A DNA stretch of 64,000 bases, taken from positions 1,090,883 through 1,154,882 of the forward strand of contig NZ_APAT01000015.1 of the NCBI RefSeq assembly GCF_000347775.1, read 5' to 3'. The notes under the pieces were generated by a model. It did not search any database. It saw only the letters and a program-made list of their open reading frames with translations, and had not been told where the DNA came from. Below, one piece after another: positions 34,715 to 42,400 of this stretch. Source of the stretch: Marinobacter santoriniensis NKSG1 (GTDB lineage: Bacteria > Pseudomonadota > Gammaproteobacteria > Pseudomonadales > Oleiphilaceae). The stretch's first letter is position 1, and each line of letters starts with the position of its first letter. The position numbers and the translations under genes are program-made.

Positions 34715-36694
34715 ACGGGTCCACTCGGGAAAAGGCTTCCAGTGGGCCAGCCACTGAATCAGCTTGTCGGGCGCTACCGGGGGCGAGATCAGATATCCCT
34801 GGGCCCACTCGCAGCCCAGCTCCAGCAAAAGCTCGCCCTGTTCAACCGTCTCGACCCCTTCAGCCACCAGTTCCCGACCAAAAACCCGGGCGAGCCCGAC
34901 AATGCCCTTGAGGATAAGATGGTTCTCCCCCTTATTATCCGCCCCGCTGACAAATTCCCGATCGATCTTGAGTGTCTGGACCGGCAACTGTTTCAGGTAG
35001 GAGAGAGACGAATAACCCGTGCCAAAATCATCGAGCGAAAAGGTGACTCCAAGGCGCTGGCAGTCGTGAATGACTCGAACGGCCTTTTCAAGTTCGCCCA
35101 GAGCCGCCGTCTCCACGATTTCCAGATCGAGACGCCCCGGCGCCTGTCCGGGAAAACGGTCCAGGATGCTCTGCAACCGGGCGACGAAGGTCGGAGACAA
35201 TAAATGGATCGGGGCAATGTTGACACTGATTCCTAATGTCACGCCTTCGCCATCCCATGCGTTCATCTGAAACAGTGCCTCTTCAAGCGCCCATTCGCCG
35301 AGTTCAACGATAAGGGGATGATGCTCGATCGCCGGCAGAAAATTCGCTGGAGACAGCAGGCCTCTGTCAGGATGCTGCCACCGGATCAGGGCCTCAACGT
35401 ATTGCACCGTGCCGCTTCTCAGGTTGACCTTCGGCTGATAAAACAGTCGGAACTGCTTTTGATCCAATCCGGCCCTGATATCCGACAACAGGCGCTGGCG
35501 GGACATGCGGCGTTCCCGTTCTTCCACATCCAGGAAAAGCCAGCTGCCTTTCATCTCCTGCTTGGCCCTGAAAAGCGTGTGGTCGGCCTGCCGAAGAAGG
35601 ATATCCGCGTCCTTCGATGCAATGCCCGCCTCCCTGCTGGGGAAGCAAACGATGCCAGCGGTAAACGAGGTGGCTGCCGAGGCATCACCCAGTTCGAAGG
35701 GCTGGAGGCAGGTCAACTGCAACGCCCTCAGCCTGGATTCCACCTGCCTGGCATCCGTCATGAGCAGGGCAAACTCATCGCCGCCAATGCGGGCAAGAGC
35801 CGCATTTGGTGGCAAAGCGTCCTGCCACCGGCGGGCAAGCAGCCCCAACACACGATCCGCGGTTTCTTCACCGAATCGGGCATTGATCTCATGAAAATTA
35901 TCCAGGTCTATCGATACCAGGGCTGCCGAATTGTCCTCGAGGGATCCATTCTCGAGAAATTCACGAACCGCCCGGATGATGCCGTTGCGGTTCAGCAGTC
36001 CGGTAAGAGGATCAGAATAGGCCAGAAATGCCATCTGATTCTGGTGATCCTGCGCCTGGGTTTCGAGTGCGTGGTGCAATCGCTCCCTCTGCAGGTGCGC
36101 CACTTCGCTCTCGGCTCTCTGCCTGGCCAGCTTTTCATGCATCAACTGGATTGCACTGGCAGATAGCTTGCCATAGATTTCCAGTAAGGCCGTGACCATG
36201 ATGGACATTGGCCCACTGAGTTCTGTATCAACCTGATCCAGCGCTTGTGGTAACGGAGCACCGGCCTCTACCGCCTTCACCGTAAGAGCCATACGTCGAT
36301 CTGACTCCAGAATATTGAACGCCAGCCATCGAGTCAGATAATCAAACAGGTCGGCCAGTACCTCCTCTTCCGGCGCTTCGCTCTGACGCAAAACCTGAAT
36401 GCGCGCAAAAAATAACTCGTGAGCCTCGTGGTGGTTCCGGCACATTGCTGACTGTCCCAGCGCTCTGCTCCACACGCCCTCCTCGTACTGGAAGTGATAC
36501 GACGCGTAACCGAGAAGTTCATCGAGCAGGTGTGTGCTGTCCGCCTCCGGGCTACCCGAGGCAAAGTGCCATGCTAAACGGTTAAGAATGTTGACCAGCA
36601 CTCGATGCTGATCATCAATATCCTCAAGGCCCGTTTCGAAGTGACGGCTCCATGGAAAGATCTCGAAGCCCTGGGAAGCCCCGTTCCGCGACAT
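34700..36694 (-). CDS. Bacteriohemerythrin-GGDEF-EAL cyclic-di-GMP protein
   Basis: This protein of about 664 residues has an N-terminal hemerythrin domain (FPWSRHFETGLEDIDDQHR ... YHFQYEEGVW ... NHHEAHELFF), a helical linker with coiled-coil character, a diguanylate cyclase domain with intact GGDEF (RIGGDEFALL), and a phosphodiesterase domain with EALIRW and the downstream DDFGTGYSS. Both catalytic signatures look complete, so it may make and break c-di-GMP. The hemerythrin di-iron site suggests O2 or NO sensing. The start is the ATG at 36694; a TTG at 36724 is possible. No membrane helices are present. Confidence 0.9.
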   Translation of the reverse strand: MSRNGASQGFEIFPWSRHFETGLEDIDDQHRVLVNILNRLAWHFASGSPEADSTHLLDELLGYASYHFQYEEGVWSRALGQSAMCRNHHEAHELFFARIQVLRQSEAPEEEVLADLFDYLTRWLAFNILESDRRMALTVKAVEAGAPLPQALDQVDTELSGPMSIMVTALLEIYGKLSASAIQLMHEKLARQRAESEVAHLQRERLHHALETQAQDHQNQMAFLAYSDPLTGLLNRNGIIRAVREFLENGSLEDNSAALVSIDLDNFHEINARFGEETADRVLGLLARRWQDALPPNAALARIGGDEFALLMTDARQVESRLRALQLTCLQPFELGDASAATSFTAGIVCFPSREAGIASKDADILLRQADHTLFRAKQEMKGSWLFLDVEERERRMSRQRLLSDIRAGLDQKQFRLFYQPKVNLRSGTVQYVEALIRWQHPDRGLLSPANFLPAIEHHPLIVELGEWALEEALFQMNAWDGEGVTLGISVNIAPIHLLSPTFVARLQSILDRFPGQAPGRLDLEIVETAALGELEKAVRVIHDCQRLGVTFSLDDFGTGYSSLSYLKQLPVQTLKIDREFVSGADNKGENHLILKGIVGLARVFGRELVAEGVETVEQGELLLELGCEWAQGYLISPPVAPDKLIQWLAHWKPFPEWTRSDGT

Positions 36695-36781
36695 CCTCAC
36701 GCCAATATCCGTCCCCGGTTTCAATGATAGGACAATCGCTGACAGCTTAGAGCAAATCGATGTCGCGGTTTTTGCGAAATG

Positions 36782-36937
36782 TCAGGAACCCAACCGCGAA
36801 CGCTGCTGCTCGATCCTGCGCCTTTCACGCTCGCGCTTTTCCCGGTTGGACTTGCACTCGTGGCTGATCAGGTCCAGCCATCGGAGATGCTGCTCCCAGA
36901 TCTTATCGTTACCATGATTTGACGTGTTGCTGCTCAT
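36782..36937 (-). CDS. Small highly charged protein, unknown
   Basis: This gene of 51 codons is preceded by a strong ribosome site (AAGGAGG, 8 bases before the ATG at 36937). The protein starts MSSNTSNHGNDKIWEQHLRW and ends in an Arg/Glu-rich helix (NREKRERERRRIEQQR) with one cysteine. It is divergent from the NsrR-controlled hemerythrin-like gene at 37061 and upstream of the GGDEF-EAL gene on the same strand. I do not recognise the family. Confidence 0.55.
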   Translation of the reverse strand: MSSNTSNHGNDKIWEQHLRWLDLISHECKSNREKRERERRRIEQQRSRLGS

Positions 36938-37014
36938 CGTTATGCCTCCTTCGGATAACTGCACCCTCCGCCATTGACGCCGACAGAAAATGAGAACAGT
37001 TCTTGACACCTATT

Positions 37015-37037
37015 AAAATGTATTTAATATGTATCTT
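37015..37037. promoter_or_regulatory. NsrR operator candidate 3
   Basis: This is a 23-bp imperfect palindrome with half sites AAAATGTATTT and ATATGTATCTT, close to the NsrR consensus and to the sites at 6490 and 6617. It lies 23 bases before the ATG at 37061 and just behind a TTGACA-like element at 37002-37007. Confidence 0.65.
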
Positions 37038-37060
37038 AATGCAAGAAAGGAGAATCAGCA

Positions 37061-37561
37061 ATGAACTATCAGGACATTGTCATCAGCAGTCAGGACACCA
37101 CCATCGAGGACCTGGATACCGATGTACTTCTCGAGTTGATCCAGCGTGGCTACGATGTCGGGCACCTGCAGCAACTACCCAAGCTGCACCGGCTCGCCCG
37201 TAAAATCGAGGCTGTTCACCGGGCCAACCCGGACGTCCCCAAAGGCATTACATTGGCCATTAAAAAGCTGGAGTACATGCTTACGGATCATATCGAGCGG
37301 GAGAATGCCTATGTGCTCAGGCGCATGGAACATGATCAGCCGCCCAACCCGCACACCCCGATCGCGCAGATGAATGAGGAGCATTCCTATCTCAGGCAGC
37401 AACTCCGGAAGCTCCGTCGGATGACGCGAAACTACCGGGTTCCAGACTCTGCATGCCGTTCATGGCAGCGGTTTTATCGGGAGCTGAAAACTCTGGATGT
37501 CAGCTTGTCTGAACAGATTTATCTCGAACGGGAGGTGTTGTTTCCGCGATTCCAGTTCTGA
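37061..37561 (+). CDS. Hemerythrin-like protein, RIC paralogue with altered iron ligands
   Basis: This protein of 166 residues aligns along its whole length with the RIC-type protein at 6658-7176. Of the six di-iron ligands, H77, E81, H108 and E156 are kept, but the first His is D32 and the C-terminal His is Q152. Conserved landmarks include LPKLHRLARKIEAVH, PDSACRSWQRFYREL and LEREVLFPRF. It has its own NsrR-type operator and the ribosome site AAGGAG. It could be a modified metal site, a heterodimer partner of the intact protein, or a non-metal binding relative. The function is unknown. Confidence 0.8.
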   Translation: MNYQDIVISSQDTTIEDLDTDVLLELIQRGYDVGHLQQLPKLHRLARKIEAVHRANPDVPKGITLAIKKLEYMLTDHIERENAYVLRRMEHDQPPNPHTPIAQMNEEHSYLRQQLRKLRRMTRNYRVPDSACRSWQRFYRELKTLDVSLSEQIYLEREVLFPRFQF

Positions 37562-37594
37562 ACAAGGCTGCAGAGGTAGGAGTGTCCGCTTATG

Positions 37595-37621
37595 GATCCC
37601 CCCGGAGAACGCCGGGGGATC
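37595..37621. terminator. Hairpin between convergent genes at 37561 and 37631
   Basis: GATCCCCCCGG and CCGGGGGATC form a GC-rich stem (one bulge) around AGAACG. It lies between two convergent genes and is probably a bidirectional terminator, although no T run follows. Confidence 0.5.
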
Positions 37622-37630
37622 TCCCTGTGC

Positions 37631-37834
37631 TCAAGTCACCGGCTTTTCTTCCTTGAACCCCAGTTTCCGGAGAACCGCCATGGCCGGGCACCATCTGGTA
37701 AACGCCGACTGGATCAGGTTCAGCGCGATGAACGCTGTGAAGAAAAGCCAATAGGGACTGACATAGTGGGCAAGCAGTATGGAAATCAGCGTGAACACGC
37801 CTGCTATCAGGCGAAGACCTTCGTTGACTGTCAT
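37631..37834 (-). CDS. DUF2892-family inner membrane protein
   Basis: This protein of 67 residues has two membrane helices: LRLIAGVFTLISILLAHYVS, and LFFTAFIALNLIQSAFTRWC followed by PAMAVLRKLG. This is the typical DUF2892 (YgaP-tail-like) pattern, including the FTRWCP motif. GAGGTG precedes the ATG at 37834. In other genomes such proteins accompany rhodanese or sulfide-handling genes, but none is present here. The role is unknown. Confidence 0.75.
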   Translation of the reverse strand: MTVNEGLRLIAGVFTLISILLAHYVSPYWLFFTAFIALNLIQSAFTRWCPAMAVLRKLGFKEEKPVT

Positions 37835-37985
37835 AGAACACCTCGACTCAGGTATATCGCATTACCATCAACCTGAACAGCTTCGGGTTCCATGATCTGA
37901 ATCATCTTTTTATATTCCGGCAGAGCCTGATCGCCAGCCAGAGTTCATTACCTGATGTACTGCAGAGAGGCCCACCAAACCCACG

Positions 37986-38348
37986 TCAGAGGCGATCGTT
38001 CAGAAGAAAGTCACGGAGCGCAACGGCGTTGTTGTGCGGCTTGTCTTTCGCCGCAAACACCAGGGTTATGCGAACGTGCTCGTCAAGCAGGCCTTTGACT
38101 GTTTGCAGATCAGGACCGGCCGCATCGGACGACAGCTCCCTGAGGTACCGCTCCCGGAACTCCGACCATTTGTCCGGATCGTGACCGAACCACTTGCGCA
38201 GTTCGGTGGAGGGTGCCAGGCCTTTCAGCCAATGGGCGATGTCGGCATCCGCTTTCGCCACCCCCCGCGGCCAGATACGATCCACGAGTACACGGGGCCC
38301 GTCCGAACGGGCCGGTAAGTCATAGGCCCGTTTGAGACGAATATCCAT
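37986..38348 (-). CDS. DUF488 family protein (YeaO-like)
   Basis: This protein of 120 residues has the family signature RVLVDRIWPRGVAKADADI, then WFGHDPDKWSEFRERY and LVFAAKDKPHNNAVALRDFL. The biochemical function of DUF488 is not established. It starts 3 bases after the ubiV stop, on the same strand, so it is probably expressed with ubiV. Confidence 0.85.
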   Translation of the reverse strand: MDIRLKRAYDLPARSDGPRVLVDRIWPRGVAKADADIAHWLKGLAPSTELRKWFGHDPDKWSEFRERYLRELSSDAAGPDLQTVKGLLDEHVRITLVFAAKDKPHNNAVALRDFLLNDRL

Positions 38349-38351
38349 CGG

Positions 38352-39248
38352 TCAGCTCACCTCTACGAGATCCATTCCCGGCTTACCATACCAGTACCCG
38401 TTGCAGGGTGGCACTTCAACCAGTTGCAGGGGATCCGTTTCAGGTTGTTCGCCACGACGTACCTGATCAAACCGTTTTACCACGGCTTCCATGCCCTGGT
38501 ATTCCGGACTCAGGCGGACGGTACCAACGCCCATCCGATCCATATCGGGCAACTCCCGCATCAGGTCATAGCGGGACCCCGAGAGTGTGGAGATCCCATT
38601 CATCCGGAACAGCTCCTGGGATTCCCGGGAACGCAACGCCAGGCCATCCGGATGCTGGAGGCAGCGAAACTCGCAGTTGTCCTTGGGCAGATTGTAGTGG
38701 CGCGCGGTGAAGCATCGGGACGACCAGGCCAGAGGCAGGAAGCCCCAGGAGAAGACTTCGGCAGGCAAATCCAGGCCGGCCTGCTCAAGCTCCCGGATCA
38801 GGGTGCCTAATGTGTCCTTGCCCAGCTCCACCGGAAGATTCCAACCCTGCAGACCCTGCCGTGCAAGCACCTTCAGGGTGGCCAGGTTGTAGATGTTCAT
38901 GGACGGCCCGGTGACAAAGGGCAGCCGGTTGCGAATCGCCACCTGCAGGGCGCTCTGATCATTCGCTTCTACCAGAAACTCATCCTGTTCGCAGAACCGG
39001 CGCAATCGCCGAAGATCGGCCTCTGATTCGATCAGGGTGAGTGTCGACAGAACTACCTGCTTGCCACAGGCTCTCAGGTCGCGGGCCAGATCCAGCCAGT
39101 CGTCGGGTTTCAATTCACGGCGGCGGGAGCACACCACTTCACCCAGATAGATCGTATCGACGGGCCACTCTGCGGCCTCGGCATAGAAGTCGAATACCGA
39201 CTGTCGTGACCAGAACCAGAGGATGGGGCCAAGAGAGAGTTTCATCAT
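38352..39248 (-). CDS. ubiV: UbiV, O2-independent ubiquinone hydroxylation protein
   Basis: UbiV and UbiU form a [4Fe-4S] peptidase-U32-family pair that hydroxylates ubiquinone precursors without O2. The four cluster cysteines are present at residues 40, 179, 192 and 196 ([26 protein letters not shown]). The start is the ATG at 39248 (or the adjacent one at 39245). The ribosome site AAGG lies in the duplicated ubiU end. In most bacteria ubiV follows ubiU directly; here an 8-kb insertion separates them, so ubiV needs its own promoter. It is followed by the DUF488 gene. Confidence 0.92.
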   Translation of the reverse strand: MMKLSLGPILWFWSRQSVFDFYAEAAEWPVDTIYLGEVVCSRRRELKPDDWLDLARDLRACGKQVVLSTLTLIESEADLRRLRRFCEQDEFLVEANDQSALQVAIRNRLPFVTGPSMNIYNLATLKVLARQGLQGWNLPVELGKDTLGTLIRELEQAGLDLPAEVFSWGFLPLAWSSRCFTARHYNLPKDNCEFRCLQHPDGLALRSRESQELFRMNGISTLSGSRYDLMRELPDMDRMGVGTVRLSPEYQGMEAVVKRFDQVRRGEQPETDPLQLVEVPPCNGYWYGKPGMDLVEVS

Positions 39249-39257
39249 AATGGGCAA

Positions 39258-39288
39258 AACCTTATTTCCACTTGCGATGGTAGGCGCC
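39258..39288. repeat. 31-bp direct repeat, left copy (duplicated 3' end of ubiU)
   Basis: This is identical over 31 bases to 47357-47387, the last codons and stop of ubiU plus four following bases. It sits just upstream of ubiV. Together the copies bound the inserted segment, like attachment-site or target duplications. Confidence 0.9.
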
Positions 39289-39345
39289 TGTGACTTTTCC
39301 GCTACGGGACTGCGATCACCCTACAAAGGAGCGCAGAAAATTACC

Positions 39346-39359
39346 TTGATGCTTGTCAG
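39346..39359 (-). promoter_or_regulatory. FNR/DNR-like site ahead of ubiV, inside the insertion
   Basis: TTGATGCTTGTCAG reads on the minus strand as CTGAC-AAGC-ATCAA, two mismatches from the FNR consensus. Its centre is about 104 bases before the ubiV start, beyond the repeat, so a promoter here would come from the inserted DNA. Confidence 0.4.
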
Positions 39360-39413
39360 CACGATCATCTGACACCGAGCTATCCTCAAATGCGTTGCGT
39401 GCGTAACTCTCAA

Positions 39414-39441
39414 CAAAAAATGCCCGCCTTACGGCGGGCAT
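39414..39441 (-). terminator. Rho-independent terminator of the giant lipoprotein gene
   Basis: A perfect 9-bp stem, ATGCCCGCC with its complement around TTAC, is followed on the minus strand by six Ts (the As at 39414-39419). It should stop transcription from the lipoprotein gene before it reaches ubiV. Confidence 0.85.
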
Positions 39442-39473
39442 CCGGATTACTGACTCCAATTCTCACCGTGCGC

Positions 39474-42400
39474 TCACGGCGACCGGAGCCCCACCGGCTT
39501 TGGTCCAGCCTCGCCGATAACATCAATGTCGATCTGAAAATCAATGGTACATGTACCAGAATTAACGACATCCATTGCATCCGAGCTCACCAGGGAAATC
39601 ACCCCGGAGGAATTGACCAGGTCGCTGTAGCTGTAACGCTTGCGAACGATTTTGTTCAACTCTTTTCCGTCGATGACCGTCGGGATGTAACTTGGCGCCA
39701 CGCCGCAATCGGCTGAGATAAAGCCATCCTGCTCGACAAACTGCGCCTGCAGGCCAAACGAGTCTCCTGGCACCATGGTGTATACCTTTGAACGTTTGTT
39801 CAGCGGCAACCAGGAAGATTGGCTCCAATGGCGGGTGTAATAGCACGCCCGAGGTGACGAACCAAGAGGGAAGCTTCCCGGCACCCGATCACGAAAACTG
39901 AACGTCGTTTCTTTTGTACCATCACCATCAAAATCAAACGCGGAGTCCAGCGCGAAAATTGCTCCCAGATCTTCATCTGCTCCCTGGAAGAACTCCGCGT
40001 CCAAAGCATCAGAAAGCAAGGTTCGCCCACCCGTTTGCGGATCGTCGACAACCACCCACCAAAGAACTTCCCCAGCATACGAATCACCCCCGTTCGTGCC
40101 GCCATCGGTACACTGATCGTTGGTGATTACATCGCGTAGCACGATCTGGAAGGCCACATCAGGTATCAACGGGTTCGTGCCAACCTGGATTTCTGCGCCA
40201 TCTTTACGGCCATCACCGTCCGTATCGGCATTATTGGGATCGGTATTTCTGGACCGTTCATCGCCATCCTCCAGCCCGTCCAGATCGGTGTCGGCAAACA
40301 ACGGGTTGGTGAAGACCGTCGTCGGCAGGGTGTCGCCCGGCAAGCTCAGACGAAAGCCTTCGATGAGCTCCTGATAGTCTGTCAGGTTGTCCTTGTCAGT
40401 GTCTGCTTTGGTCGGATCTGTGCCATAGCCACCCGTGTTGGCCGAGGTGATGTTCATGTTCGGATACAGCGCGGCAATGGTTAGATATTTCGACAAGTCC
40501 GCAACTTCCTCATAATCGCCGATACCATCACCATCGGTATCCGCTTTGTTCGGATCCGTTCGGAGATCGCGCTCAACGAAGTCTGGCAGGCCATCGAAAT
40601 CGGTATCCGGTAAAGACGGACTGGAATTGACCGGATACGCAGTTCCGCCAACGACGGGTACCAGCCACCCCAGACTTTCTTCTGCATCCGTCAGGCCATC
40701 CTGATCCATGTCGGAAAAATCGGCCACGTCGTCGACTGTCGGATCAGATCCGCGAATTCTCTCATTACCATCGGCCACCGAATCGTCATCGGTGTCACGG
40801 CGCAGTGGGTCGGTTTCAACGGTCACGGCAGGTCTCAGATAATCATCCCCCCCGGCCGGGCTGTCGATGATCCGATTGTCTCCAGGAAGAATGATCACAC
40901 CGGCACCGGAGACCGGGTTGTTGATGAAAACCCGCTGGACATCGTCCCCGTTCCGGGCACTTTCAGCAAGGCCATTGCCGCCATCGACGATGGCGAGTTT
41001 AGCGTCAAAACCGTTCAGTTCCGCATAGTCCGAAATGTTGTCCCGATCGGTATCCGGCTCCGTCGGATCGGTCGCGGGCGGAATATTGGAGGCACCTTCA
41101 TAGACATCGTCGCCAGCAAGCGCTGAATCCATTATTCCATTCGGACCAGGCCCCACCACCGGTGTTCCGAAGGCAAGACCTGACGTTGCCACCGGTGTCA
41201 GTTGCTCATCATCCCCCATAGCCGTGGTACTGGCCGTCTTGTCCTTCCCGGCGATGATCCCGATCGCGTCGGCCTGCTCGACCGGCGCTTCGTTCTGAAA
41301 GGCGCAAAGGCCCTGCGAGCGAGCATCACCGCTCGCACAAAACTCCCGCAAATCCTGTTCGGCGATGTCATCCAGACCATCACCGTCGGTGTCGCGGAAA
41401 CGTGGTGATGAAAACGTCTGGCGCAAGGCCCCACCATCGACGGCGACCTTCCAACCAACGAAAACCTCGGCGAAATCACTCAGACCATCCTGGTCGGAAT
41501 CCATTGAATCCGGTTTTCCATCACAATTCTTAGCGGAATTGCAGTTCTGTGAGGCACTGGCGAAGCCAGGGCCAAACGTCCCATTGTCGAGCTGATCCCG
41601 ATCACTGTCGGTGGATCCGTACAGGAATTCATTGCGTGCGAACAGGCCATCTCCATCCAGATCCTGCAGGAAGGCCAGGCTCAAGTTATTGCCAGGTTCC
41701 ACGTTAACCTGATCAAAATCCGCAGCATCCGGGACCTGGCCGGTAGTGAGAATGACCCAGGCCCGATTGAAATCGCCATTGCGCAGCGATTTCACCCGAA
41801 CCAGCTTTTGCGGTCCGGTGCAGGTTCCGGTCTGACAGTCGCCATCTACCCGGCAAACATCACCGGCGTTCGCGGAAAACGCCGAACAGGTGCGACTGGT
41901 TTCGTAGCCACCGATAAAATCCACCGTGTCGTCCCCTTGAGCCGGGGTATCCAACACACCGTTCTCTCCCGGGCCAATGATCACGGTACCCAGGCTCAGG
42001 CCATTGCTGTTCAATGGCACCAACTGAATATCATCGCCCTGGGCGATGCTGTCGGCGGTCTTGTTCAGACCTGCGATGATGCCACTGACGCCCGTGGGGT
42101 TTGCAACATAGTCATCGCCTGCAGGCACTGTCTCCAGCCAGCCATTGGCACCGGCACGAATCACGTTGGCTTCAACATCCAGCACGTCGTCACCGGCGGC
42201 AACACTTTCCAATGCACCGTTGTATCCGGCAGCGACGGTGTCTTGAGCGGTCTGATGACGAGGCAGGCCCAGATCGGCTTCCAGCAGATAGGCCAGAGGC
42301 ACTCCCAGCGCCCTTCCAGAGGAACTGAAACCGCCCAGATACTGGCTGTCTTCGGTCAGAATGCCATTGGTCGCCACGAGGTAGTTTTTCGCTGCGGCGG

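Noticed and set aside
36695..36724. TTG start 10 codons upstream for the hemerythrin-GGDEF-EAL gene
   Set aside because: It is possible, but the added residues match nothing and the ATG at 36694 begins close to the domain. I kept the ATG and noted the alternative.
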